Below are positions 14,340 to 25,800 of a stretch of DNA of 64,000 nucleotides, in pieces. The DNA is from Amphirosellinia nigrospora (Eukaryota; Ascomycota; Sordariomycetes; Xylariales; Xylariaceae): contig SCHM01000002.1 in assembly GCA_004123355.1 (NCBI GenBank), positions 7,661,569-7,725,568 of the forward strand. The letters run 5' to 3'. Position 1 is the stretch's first letter. The number at the start of each line of letters is the position of its first letter. The position numbers and the translations under genes were made by a program. A model generated the notes under the pieces. That model did no database searches. It worked only from the letters and a program-made list of their open reading frames with translations, and was not told where the DNA came from.

Positions 14340-14990
14340 AAACGTTAGGCTTTTAATTTTAATATATATTTTTATATATTTTTTAAGGCTTTTTTTATTA
14401 AACGTTTATTAAAAATATAATTTAAATATAAATATTTTTTTTAAAGTTATATATATTTTTTATATATTATTTAAAGCTTTTTTATTAAACGTTTATTAAA
14501 AAATATAATTTAAATAATTATACTTTTTTTAAAATCTATATATATTTTTTATATATTATATAAAGTTTATTTTATTAAATATTATTAAAAAATATAATTT
14601 AAATATTTATATTTTTTTTAAAGTTTATATATATTTTTTATATATTATATAAAGTTTGTTTTATTAAATATTTATTAAAAAATATAACTTAAGTATTTAT
14701 ATTTTTTTTAAAGTTTATATATATTTTTATATATTATATAAGGTTTATTTTATTAAACGTTTATTAAAAGTATAACTTAAGTATTTATATTTTTTTAAAG
14801 TTTATATATATTTTTTATATATTTTTTAAGGTTTTTATAGCTAAATATTTATTAAAAAGTATAACTTAAGTATTTATATTTTTTTAAAGTTTATAATTTT
14901 TTTATATGCTTTTTAAGGCTTTTATTATTAACGTTTATTAAAAAATATAATTTAAATATATATACTTTTTTAAAGTTTATATATATTTAT
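14340..14990. repeat. Tandem array of about seven 88-bp units
   Basis: A unit with the order TTTTTAAGGCTTTTATTAA, CGTTTATTAAAAA, TATAACTTAAGTATTTATA, TTTTTTAAAGTTTATATATA recurs at about 14,402, 14,490, 14,579, 14,668, 14,758, 14,844 and 14,932. Spacing is 86-90 bp. Copies differ by a few substitutions and small indels. The array is inside the RIP block and is itself RIP-altered. Confidence 0.75.
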
Positions 14991-16573
14991 AAATAATATT
15001 AAAATAAAATCTAAAAAAAAAAGTTTTTTTTATACGTTTTATATATAAAAAAGCTTTTTATTTTTATATAATTATAATTATAATAAGCTTAAAATAAATA
15101 TTAAAAATAAAACTTTTAGTTATAGTTTATATTTAAATATAAAAATAATTTAAGTTTTTTATAAAAATAAATAAATAAAATTATAGTTTATTTTTTAAGC
15201 TTATTCGAACGTTATAAATTTATAAAATATAGTTAATTTTAATAAAAATTAAATAATATTTGTTTAAACTTTTAGTTTTATTAATAGTTTTTAATTATTT
15301 AAATATTTTTTGTTTTATTTAAATTTATAGCTATAATTAAAATCTATTAGGTTAAAAAGTTTATATATTTTAATTAGTTATTTTTAATTAATTTTTTAAA
15401 GTTTTTTTTTTTATAGTTTAAAATAAAATAATTTTAAAAAAAAATATTTAATTTTATAAAAATTTTAAAAAAATTTAAATATTAATATAGTTTTTTATTT
15501 TTTTTTTTAAAAAGCTAGATTTTTTTTTTATTTTTTAAATAAAAACGCTAAAAAAATAATAAAAAATACTAATAATATTTGCTCGCAAATTTTAGCTAAC
15601 TTTTTTATATTATAGTTTTAATAAATATTATTAATAAATATTAAATTAAAAATTATAATATAATAAAATTTATCGAAATTTTTAATTAAATTAAAACTTA
15701 TTTAATTAAAATATTTATTAAAACTAAATAATATTATATATTATAGTTATATTTTTTATATAAAGCTATAAATAATAAATATTTTTTAAATAGAATATAA
15801 AAAACTTAAAATTATTATTAATAATATATTTTACGTTTTAGCTAGCGTTTTTTATATTTTTTCTTTTAAGTTATATATTATAAAAATTATTAATTTTATA
15901 AAGTTAAAATTAGGTTTATTTAATTTAAATTCTTTAGTTTATTTATTATAGTTATTTTTATAAGTTTTAAAAAAGTTTTTGCTAAAATTAAAAATTTTTT
16001 TATTTATATTTTATTTTTAAAGCAAAAATAGCATTTAAAAAAAAACGGGCAAAAAATATTTTTTTTAAATAGATTTTTAATAATATATTAAATAAAAAGT
16101 TTTTTTTTATTATATTATAAAATGCTATAACTATTAAAAATATATATAAAAATTTTTTATAATTTTAATATAATAATAAAATAAATAATAGTTTTATAAT
16201 TATATATTATTAATAATTATTTTAATTAAAATTAAAGTTTAATAGTTTATATTTGTTAGCTTTTATTATTTTATTTTTAAAATATTAAATAACGTATAGT
16301 TTTATTTATTTTTAATATATTTTAAATTTTTTAACTATTTAGCGTTAATTATTAAGCAAGCTATTTATATAATTTTATAAAAAATTATTAATATATTAAA
16401 ATAACGCTACGTTTATTAATATTAAATAACTATTAGCGCTTTATATTATTTTTAATTAATTATTTTAAAAATATTATTTAAATAAAAAATTATTAAAGCT
16501 TAATTTTTTTTATTTAGTTTAAATAATTTTAATAAATATTAAATTAATTTTTAAATAATAATTAACTAACGTT

Positions 16574-16680
16574 TTAGTTTAAAATAGCCTAGCTTAGCTT
16601 AAAATAGCCTAGTTTTAGCTTAAAATAGCTTAGTTTAGCTTAAAATAACCTAGCTTTAATTTAAATAACCTAGCTTTTAT
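16574..16680. repeat. Short tandem array, about 24-bp unit
   Basis: About five copies of a unit like TTAGCTTAAAATAGCCTAG follow each other. The copies vary as TAGCCTAG, TAGCTTAG and TAACCTAG. Confidence 0.65.
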
Positions 16681-17370
16681 AAGCTTAGTTTTTTAAGCTT
16701 ACTATAATAATAACTTCGAAAAAAACTATAAATAACTTTAAGGCTTATAAAAATAGTAAGCTTATATATACGTTAAATATTATTTTTTATTATTTAAAAT
16801 TATTATATAGTTTGTTTTTATAATGTTTATAAAAATTTAAGCAAAATTAGTTTTAAGTTTTAGTTTTAATTTAGCGCTAGTTTATATTTTTATTATATAC
16901 TTAATATAACATAATAAATCGTAGTTTAAACGAACAATTTTTTTATAACGTTTTAAAAACATATATTTAACTTTAAATTTTAAATAAAATATTATGCTAT
17001 ATTTAATAGCTAAAATTATATATTAACGCAAAAAATATAAACTTTTTATTTTTCGATTTAATAGTTTTTTCGAATAGTTTTTTAAATTTATTTATAATAA
17101 GTTTTATTTTAAATTAAATATATACTAGCGTAAAATTTTAGCTCGATAATTATTAAATTAGCGGTATTTTTTTTTCGGTTAAATTATTAAACTTTAAAAA
17201 TTTCGGCTATTTAAAGCTTTTATTAAAATTATAATTTATAATTCGATAATAGCTAAAAAAACGAAATTTAATAATAAAAATAAGTTAATAAATAAAAATA
17301 TTATAAATAAATTAATAAAAAAAAAAAATTTTTATTAAAAAAAAAACAGTTATATATAAAATAAAAATTA

Positions 17371-17577
17371 AATTAAAAAATATAATTGTTTTAATATTAT
17401 AGTTAGCTAAAGCAACTAAGCTTAAAACTAAATTAAAATATAATTATTTAATATTATAATTATTTAAATAATTAAAGCAGCTAAGCTTAAAATTAAATTA
17501 AAAAATATAATTAATTTAATATTATAGTTAGTTAAAACAACTAAATTAAAAAATATAATTATTTTAATATTATAGTT
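17371..17577. repeat. Imperfect tandem array, 45-70 bp units
   Basis: Three to four diverged copies of AAATTAAAAAATATAATT, then TTAATATTATAGTTAG, then TTAAAGCAACTAAGCTTAAA. The last copy lacks the CTAAGCTTAAA part. Confidence 0.55.
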
Positions 17578-18892
17578 TTTATATTTAAATAGTTTTATAT
17601 TTATTTTTAGCTTTATAAACTTTTATAAACTTATATAATTATTTATTTATTATTTATTTAAATAAAATAACTTTTTAATTTTTATTTAATTATTTTTAAG
17701 CTATTTAATTTTCGAGTTTATTTTATTATATTTACGATTTTATATTTTATTATATAAAAACTAAAATTAGTTTTATTTTTATAGTTTAGCGCTATTAAAA
17801 CTAAATTATAAACGTATAATATAAAGCTATAATATTTATTATTATTTAATAGTTAATAAAATTATTTTTTAGATTTATTTTAATATTAGCTAATAAATTA
17901 TTATAGTTATTTTAACGAATAAAAACATTATATATTTTTTAAAATGTTATATATTTTACGTTTTAACGTAGTTATTTTATTATTAGCTATAAAAGCTTTT
18001 ATTATATTTAAATATAAATATTAGATTTTATTAAAATATATTTTATAATAATATTATATAATAAATATAGCTAAAGTTTATTATATAATATAGTTTAAAC
18101 TAATTTTAAAGCAATAGTTTTAAGCTTTTAAATTATATTATAAATTATTAAAAGCAGCGTTAAATAGTTATATCGCTAACGATTTTATATTAAGTTTTTA
18201 AATCTTTTTAATAAACGTATTTAGCAATATTATTAAATATTAGTTAGGTTTTTTTATAAAATTAAATAATTATATAAATTATAGTTCGTATATATATTTT
18301 AAATAGAATTATTTTTAAGCTTTATTATATTATTAATATTTTAACTAATAATTATTATTTTTTAAACTTTAATTAATAATTAAATAAAATAAGTATTATT
18401 TATAGATAATATTAAACTAATTATATATTTAACGCGCTTTTGCTGCTTTTTTCGGTAGAAATTTTAGTTTAAAAAATTTTATAAAGCTTAAAAACGATAA
18501 TATTTATATAATATATTTTAACTTAATATTTAAACTTTATAGCTTAATAATATTATAGTTTAAATAAAAACTAAATATTTAATAGTTATTACGATTAAAA
18601 TTTTTTTTTTTTTTCCGAACTTATATTATATAATTATTCTGGCTTATATTGTAGCTAATATTGCTTTAGTATTTTTTTAATAAGTTAATATAATAAAAAG
18701 TATTAATAAATATCGTAAATTAAAACCTAAGTTTTATTTTAAACTAGATTAATAAAAAAACTTAGCTTTATAATAAAAAGTATAAGCAAATATAATAAAA
18801 AAATATGCAGCAAGTAAAAACCTAGGTTTTAACTTTGTACTAGAACAAAGAAAGTAGATATATAGCTAGCACATTATATAGCTAGATACGCA

Positions 18893-18955
18893 ACTTACGA
18901 AACAGACTTACGAAACAGATTTACGAAACAGACTTACGAAACAGACTCACGAAAG
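18893..18955. repeat. 13-bp tandem array at the edge of the AT block
   Basis: Nearly five head-to-tail copies of ACTTACGAAACAG, one with a single change (ATTTACGAAACAG) and the last partial. It sits exactly where base composition returns to normal, and it still contains CA dinucleotides. Confidence 0.85.
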
Positions 18956-20321
18956 TGTCTCTAGAGCTGAGATCTTTCCGAAATAGGAAATCGTTAACTC
19001 CGGGGGTTGGGCTCCTCAATATAGTTACCTAAATCAGTATCCTAGCCTGATTTGACTTTTATCTCTCGTTATATAGTATTCTCGAATTTCTATTTTATCT
19101 GCAAGTGTAATTTCTCCCTCGTTTTCCGTGACGCCGTAGACAACTCGAAATCGGCTCCAAATATTCCTGATTTAGTGTATATGTGGATCGTAACATACCG
19201 TACTCCCCCTATAATCGGCGAGTGAATCATCTTGAACAAATAGTACTGGAGGGTATTAAGTTGTCAAATGAAAAATGTTCGTCGTATGTAATAAATTGCA
19301 AAGGAGCTCACATCGAGTCAAGATTGGTTCGTACCTTCTTGGGCTTCGGAGTTTACACTCGGACCGTGCGCTGGAGTACTCCGCTACTCCAACTTATTCT
19401 CGTGGCCGTTGTTGCCATCATCACTACTCGGCCTCCGTCTCGCATCCTCGCGATCGATCACGCAAGCGTGAGTCGAATGGATACCATCGAGGTCACTGGC
19501 AGACTCCGTTTAATTTGTTTCCGATATACTGGATTTGGGCATTTATTAAGGGTCTTAAATAACGCTGTTGGGAATTCCACGTATACAATGTCAAGGGACA
19601 TCCGAATCCGTCAATGGTGATGAGTTTCGCTGGCTCGAATGAGCGCGGTTGATAGTCTGGAAGCGAAGAATAGCGTCGATCATTGGGTGCTCAACTGTAC
19701 ATATGCATGTAACTAAGAAAAAGTTAAAGGAGGTCAGTCTGCGGGAAGCAACCGGGTTAATGGAGTCCGCCAACCATCGCCCGTGATACTACCCACCTCT
19801 ATAGCAAGGGTGGTCTATTATCCCTACGGCGCACGAGGCCAGGAAACCAACACAAACTACGACCAATTAGAGTGTGTCTGATCACATGAATGAAGTGATG
19901 GCGGAAGGCTGCTGCGGAATAGCTTGGCCCAGTTTGAGTTTATCCGGCGCTCGTGCTCCGTTTTGGGAAACACGGAACGAGACTCTGCGCCGGCGACGCC
20001 AACCTTTCTCCGAACAACGCTTCTAAGTTGAAATCAGTTGAATTAGTTCACAGAACAAGAAATAATAACTCCGATATAAAAAAAATGGAAATGCCTACGT
20101 CATACCCAACCCTGAAACGCGGCAGCCGATATTAGCCTGTGACGTGTGGTCGGGACCCAGTCCGGGTTATTGGGTTCCATCAACGACGGCAAGCTTTTCC
20201 GTTCATGCTGTGTAATATGGGAGTGATTAAAATACTTATTAAGCAATATATATAAAGTGCCTTTAAGTCGCAGGAAGATCGTCTTGATCTTCATTGATAG
20301 CACCAGCCGGCCAGTATTCAA
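18956..20321. other. Intergenic: transition from AT block to gene space
   Basis: Ordinary base composition, no recognisable gene. The one longer open frame (19,183-19,620) lacks a proper ATG start and any known motif. A TATA box for the following AA9 gene is near the right end. Confidence 0.5.
20251..20256 (+). promoter_or_regulatory. TATA box of the AA9 gene
   Basis: TATAAA within an ATATATATAAAG context, about 70 bp upstream of the AA9 start codon. The position fits an AT-rich fungal core promoter. No nutrient-response site was identified with confidence. Confidence 0.4.
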
Positions 20322-21117
20322 ATGCCTTCTTTATCTATCATTGCTGCTTTCTCTTTCCCCTTGTCCATAGCCTACGCCACGGCTATGTGGCTGGAATAAG
20401 GTAAACCAGGGGGCATGGATCGATGGCACCAACCCCAACTGGTATTATCAACCTGCAGGGACCGCTCCTGTAACTCCCGGCTGGCAAGCACTGAACCAAG
20501 ATATGGCTTGTGCGCTCCGACGCCTTCACTACCTCTGATATTGCGTGTCACAAAATGCAAAGCCCGGCCAGGCATACATCGATGCCACGGCGGTGATACT
20601 CTCACATTATATTGGAACACTTGGCCTGATAGCCACAAGGGACCAGTCATCAACTATCTAGCCAATGCAGTGGTGAGTATTTCATATACTCGACGACTAT
20701 ATCATAATCATATTCTAACATACGTTCAGGTGAATGCACGGCCGCCAGCCCGGTGATCTATCGTTCACCAAGATCTCCGAAGGTGCCTACTTATCTGGCA
20801 GCAACCCCGGCACTTGGGTTAAGATACTCTGATTGCCCAAACTTCACTTCGGACGTCGTGCTTCCTTCCGGCCTGGCCCCGGCAACTACGTTCTCCGACA
20901 CGAGATCATCGCGCTACACAGTGCCGGAAGCGAAGACGGTGCTCAGGCATATCCCCAGTGCCTCAACATCAAGGTCAGCGGTAGCGGATCAAAGGCGCTC
21001 CCAGCGGGCGAAAAGGCAACCTCGTTCTACACCCCGACTGACCCCGGCATCCTCTTCAACCTTTACACTACTTTTACCAGCTATGATATCCCCGGCCCAG
21101 ATGTCTGGAGCGGTTAA
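20322..21117 (+). pseudogene. AA9 lytic polysaccharide monooxygenase, broken frame
   Basis: Secreted copper enzyme that cleaves cellulose or hemicellulose oxidatively. The reading starts with a signal peptide (MPSLSIIAAF...). The mature N-terminal His-Gly-Tyr of the copper brace follows once one base is allowed for. Further AA9 marks in order are WYYQPAG, a DIACH block, YWNTWPDSHKGPVI with the second brace histidine, [10 protein letters not shown], and [10 protein letters not shown] with the axial tyrosine. The ending is DVWSG, about 240 residues, so this is a catalytic domain without a CBM1. A 57-nt intron probably lies at 20,673-20,729. At least five frame breaks, several in homopolymers, interrupt the gene as given. 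It may be a true pseudogene near the RIP block, or an intact gene spoiled by sequencing error. The family call is certain, the state is not. Confidence 0.85.
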
Positions 21118-22343
21118 GTGGATGACTTACAGGACATGGAAGTTCATCATCCTATTCATCTAGCATCTTAGCGATTACTTGGACGAGGACCAAGGTCTAT
21201 TCACTGTACCTACTTTTTAGCATAGCCTTGCATTCCATTCTATACGGGAGAGGTAGCATTAGTTCGTACGAGATAGATTTTGCATAATCGAGTTTCAATC
21301 AACATGGGTCCAACACGTCCTTTGTATGACCAGCTCCTGACCACGAAAGAAAACTAACCCGAATGAGCACCTTTTGAAGAGACCATACAAGCAGGAATAG
21401 CCGTATACTTGTAGTAATCATGTAGTCAGCTTGCAGCCCTTTGCGTTCTGCTATAGACCTGAGCTACCGCGATCGGGGAACGCGCTCACTTCCCTTTCCC
21501 AGTATTTAGTAAATTTTCACACGATTCCAGCGGATAATCAGCTGACTCGGAAAGAAACTTCGAGTTATCGTACTTACATGCGAACAGGAATGTCCAATTT
21601 TGTAATGGAGTTTTGAGTCTTCGCATCTCAACTGTTTCTCACCGTATAATAAGCAGCGAAATTCGCTGTGTTGATACGCCGTCGCCGAAGATAGCTGCTT
21701 GCATGACGCTATTATATGAGGACCATAACCAGAGAACTTTTACCTTTATCTTAACGCCGATTCAGAAAAATCGTCGTATATCCGGGTCAGCTGTATCTAC
21801 ATAGAATCATGCGGCTCTGGCCCGATCCGGTTCGCCTTCGGCCTTCGGGATCATCCTTTGCCTATTCGAGATTAGAAACCCATCTTCATGCGGGACCCAG
21901 TCCGCACCATTGAAGGCACCACTGGTCTTCTTTTCGTATGCCAGCGATGGTTTTCAATGTCAACTGAGTTTGATAATGACGGGACTGGCCAGTTACCCTA
22001 TAATCGTTCCGCTGCTTAGTCAACCGCGTTCGTTTTTGCTTCGATTCGCGCTGTTCTCCATCAGCATGGGGTTTTCCGATTGTTAGCTCATTGCGGCGGG
22101 CAGTAGTTTTCCCAATCGCTTACTTAGATCGGTTGAATAGAGACACCGTACCTGCCCCTATTTGTCAACGCGGGCATTGCAGTGTCACACTCGAACAATA
22201 CAGTTGTCTTTGAAGAAGCACATATTTAATATATATGATTCCACTGGACTGGTTATAGAGTAAGTACAATTCAAGCTTATATCTTACACGCAATCAATAA
22301 CCATCTTACTACGTGCAAGTAAGAAGACAGGCCAATACTAACC
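21118..22343. other. Intergenic, nothing recognised
   Basis: Small open frames at 21,431 and 21,613 show no motif. A short hairpin of the form CGGTTCGCCTTCGGCCTTCG lies at about 21,828. The right part is the promoter of the epimerase gene, with an AT-rich TTTAATATATAT patch near 22,225. Confidence 0.4.
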
Positions 22344-23512
22344 ATGAGTGCTAGCCCCAAAATCCTCGTCACTGGTGCCTCCGGTTACGTGTAAGTGTAA
22401 CTCTTAAAAGATTCTACAATAATGCTAACTTAGCCCAGTGGAGGTACGGTTCTTTCACAATTCCTTGCGTCGTCGATCAGCGAGATCCAAAATGCCTCTT
22501 TTTCCGTACTTGTCAGGAAACAAGAGCAAGCAGATAAATACGTTTCCCAAGGTGTTACACCCCACCTCCTCACAGGTCTCGAAGACGTAGAAGCGGTCCG
22601 CCAGCTAGCCAGCCAATTTGACATTATTGTTCACGCGGCGGACTCTACGAATCCTGCAGCTGCCGAAGCGCTGATCTACGGCCTGCGCGAGGGCGCCGAA
22701 AAGAGAGGTAGTGGCACGAAACCACACTTCATTCACTTGAGTGGTGTTTCTAGTCTGGGGTTTAACTGTCTCAAACCCCCTACAGTCATCTCCCATGAAT
22801 TTTCCGACAAGCGGGACGATGTCTATAGCTACATGAAATGGCTAGAGAGTATTAAACCGTACGCCCAACGGACGACGGACCTGGCGGTGATCGACGCTGG
22901 TGAGAAGGCCAACGTCAAGACGTACGTCATCAAGGCACCTCGTATCTACGGCCGCGGACTGGGGCGTTCAATAAAAAGTCCGTTCATATCCCAATGCTCA
23001 TTGGCGGCGCCATTTCAGCAGGGCGACCCGAGTATATTGGCGACGGCGCCGGCATCTGGGATGATGTCCACGTCGCCGATCTCGCCGATTTCTACGAGCT
23101 TCTCCTTGGAAAGATCTTAAGGAATGAAAACGTGCAGACCGGGCCCAAACCCATTTTCTTCGTTCAATCCATCAGACATTCATGGAAGGAGTTGGCCGAA
23201 GGCATAGCTGCGGCCGGCGTAAAGAACGGCGCCCTGAAGTCGACAGAAATAAGGTCGATCCCACTATCTGAGGCTGCCAGAAAATATACCGGCGGAGATT
23301 CTAATGTAGCAGAAGTCGCGCTAGCGTCAAAGTAAGTGGCGAATAGTTTACCATCTCGTCATGTCCTAACTTCAGGTCTACTAATGCTTGTGCGCAACAG
23401 CTCGGTCACGAAGGCGGACCTGGCTCTCGAAATGGGCTGGATTTCCCAAAAGACAGAGGCGGATTTCCAACAAAGTCTACTCGACGACTTCAACGTAGCA
23501 ATTTCAGCTTAA
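22344..23512 (+). CDS. NAD-dependent epimerase/dehydratase (extended SDR)
   Basis: Three exons: 22,344-22,390, 22,439-23,331 and 23,401-23,512. The introns are 48 and 69 nt with GTAAGT donors. The product is about 350 aa. The N-terminus reads ILVTGASGYVGG, the Rossmann dinucleotide-binding loop, formed across the first intron. A YSYMK (Y-x3-K) candidate for the catalytic pair and a RIYGRG motif typical of atypical or extended SDR enzymes follow. The C-terminal half has DVHVADLADFYELLLG, as in fungal NAD-dependent epimerase/dehydratases of unknown substrate. One single-base loss near 22,970, in a GGGG run just before FNKKS, splits the long exon into two frames; elsewhere exon lengths and phases fit. 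The substrate cannot be inferred. Confidence 0.85.
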
Positions 23513-24438
23513 TCACATACGTAGCAAAATTCCAAAAGTCAACAAGACTTACTAGGGATCTGATCAGTTGTACCATAAACACTCTCCTCTTTGACGGATA
23601 GAAAAGAATCAACGGAACTGTAAATAAATGCAAAAAATAACATAAAAATTATAAATAATATTATACCAGAAGCTATTTAACAGACTTTGTCTTGAACGCG
23701 CATACTAATTATATGGTAAATATTAATGACGATTTAGGCACACCTTTTCGATTAGCTCTTGGCAGGAATTGTGCAGGATTTGATTCGCTCAGAAAGTACG
23801 ACGATAAATGTGGTACGGCTACCTTCGAGATATGCTTTCGCATTATGTAGGTGGCGTTCCCTTGGTCTATCCCTGGGTAAGCAGGATATTTATAAACAAG
23901 TAAGGGATATTAATCCGTATCTATCCCACTTTTAAGGACAGAACCAGCACATATAAAACAATGAATGGCCATCCGATCTGGGCATGGTGACACTCAGCGG
24001 CCTGTCTCAATGTCACATCTCACTCAACCTCCTAAGCAGGTATCGTCCAGGAAGATGATTAATCCACGAAGCTTAGCTGAGCTATGTTTGATATTTTGAA
24101 AGCTGTTAGCTACAAAACCGTACGTGTCAGTTATAGTCTGACGAAACGCCCGCGTCTGCGTTGAAGCCCGACGTATGACACCGATCAGCCCCCAACCTCA
24201 GATCTCGCACGGCTAGTGACACAGAAACAAGTCACGATACATTGGTGCTGCCACAAAATTTCGTTGATTTCTCTATAAAGACCCTATATCCCAACTCTTC
24301 CTTTCCTTGCTCTTCTTTTCTTCTCTTATCGTATAACGAACTATTTTCTTACTTGCTAAAAAACTCACGACGTGACTAGCTACCTTTGAGTCTCATATGC
24401 ACCCTAATAGGCCACTTCCTACCTATCAAATAACCAAG
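23513..24438. other. Intergenic, promoter of the next ORF at the right end
   Basis: AT-rich 3' flank of the epimerase gene, then no coding signal. A TATAAA at 24,274-24,279 is followed by a CT-rich tract (24,285-24,328), a common fungal core-promoter layout. Confidence 0.4.
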
Positions 24439-24849
24439 ATGGGCGGCGGACCAGAATGGAAGCAAGTCACCAGCAGCAGCGGTGCCACTCACCCTCCCGA
24501 TACGCCCCCGCTCTCAGTATCAGCCACCTAGCAACCACGAGTTCGCCAGGGCGAGGAAGGACACAACCCCCCTGTCGTGGACACGACTTCAAAAGCCACC
24601 ACCATTTCCTTCGCGCCAAAAGTTGAAAGCCGGCCACAGCCGCAGGCAAAGCCTGACGGGGGGTACGGCGGAAGCACGGACGTGCGCGCAGCTTACCTAT
24701 CGACATCCCGATGCCGAAGAAGCGCTACTTGGCTTGAGCTCACCGAGCTAAAGCGGGCCAGTTTGGAGGTTCATGACTTGGTTTTCTCTCCTATGAGGAC
24801 ACCCCAAAACACAAGCAAGCCGTGGCAAAGCGAAATGGGCGTCTCTTGA
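24439..24849 (+). CDS. Hypothetical protein, about 136 aa, with an internal stop
   Basis: An ATG in good context (ACCAAGATGG) lies 160 bp downstream of a TATA box and a pyrimidine-rich tract. The frame stays open from 24,439 to 24,849 except for one TAG at 24,529-24,531. The predicted product is hydrophilic, Pro/Ser/Thr-rich, with no recognised domain. The internal stop sits in ACC TAG CAA and could come from CAG by a single C-to-T change, or it could be read error. No intron with normal borders removes it. It may be a decayed gene or not a gene at all. Confidence 0.35.
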
Positions 24850-25800
24850 CCTCATATAATGTAGGACAGCAGAAAGGGGAAAAAAAAACAGGGCGAGTTC
24901 ATGCCGTGCCTCGTGGATAAAAAAGGAAATAATATTCGGGGCCATTCATTTACGCCATCAACCCCCTTTTTTCCCCCGTCTCCACTAGTCCTGCGCTGGT
25001 TTTTAACGTAGTCTGGAATAAGCTTGGTAGGAAGGCAACGAGGCAGTATCACAATATATGACGCGTGTAGTGATGTTTGTTGTTTCGATCTTATCTATAC
25101 GGTTGGTTCATTCATGAAATTCTATTGCCTAGTTTCCTGCAGTTTCGAGTGCCAACGGGGTCTGTACGATGGAGACCAGTTGTTGTACGAAGGCCTCTGA
25201 AACTATTCTTGTGGAGGCTATCTGGCTCTGTCCAAGGACTCTATTTGTCTACGTCTGTGTGCGCCTTGTGTGCGCCTTGTGTGCCTCGTGACACTGAGTC
25301 ATATCCGGCTTGATAATGTAACGTGTACTGTCGGCACATGATCAGTCACTGCTACACTTGGTTTTAGTAGTTTCAGTTTACAGTCGGGCGGGAAGAGGAA
25401 CATGCTAATTCATCAAATTACAATTTCATATGAGTCTCTACGTTGGTCTATGAAGATGGTGTGAAACACAGTCACGCTGCCTTCGTCAAGTACAGGATCC
25501 TCGACGTGTCTCAAGCGAGTTGAAATGGGACCCCTTTTTATATTTATGTACAAACCCAATGAAGGGATTTACTTTCCACATGCCGTAGACCTAATGAACG
25601 GCACCTCATTCTATCATTGTACAGTATATATCCAGCCAAATTATGCGTGTCTTTTTGTGTAGCCAGTATGCGATTGCATGCTCATATCTCGTAATTCATG
25701 ACTTCGTCACTTGCCAATCTCATAGACTTACTTCAATAGCAGAACTAGCCGGCTACACATTAGTAGCCAGGCGACAATCCCAAATTTCGGAAAATACTTT
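24850..25800. other. Intergenic between convergent genes
   Basis: Nothing recognised. Small open frames on both strands lack motifs, and one near 25,230-25,290 reflects GTGTGCGCCTT repeats. Confidence 0.4.

Larger units (their letters stand above)
1690..18890. other. RIP-degraded AT-rich repeat block
   Basis: About 17 kb of almost pure A+T with TpA in excess and CpA and TpG nearly missing. Surviving C and G lie mainly in AGCT, GCT and CG contexts. That pattern is the known signature of repeat-induced point mutation. No gene is visible and the only long open frame (about 6,001-6,276) is low-complexity. The DNA is a graveyard of transposons. The one element I can delimit is listed separately; 1,690-5,370 and 12,640-18,890 probably hold others that cannot be named. 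Whether the block is centromeric, subtelomeric or an internal AT isochore cannot be told from this window. Confidence 0.85.

Noticed and set aside
14340-14990. CRISPR-like array
   Set aside because: Repeats are directly tandem without unique spacers, and the genome is fungal.
19183-19620. 145-codon open frame after the AT block
   Set aside because: It opens with GTG, has no ATG until codon 99 and no motif. Base composition alone explains it.
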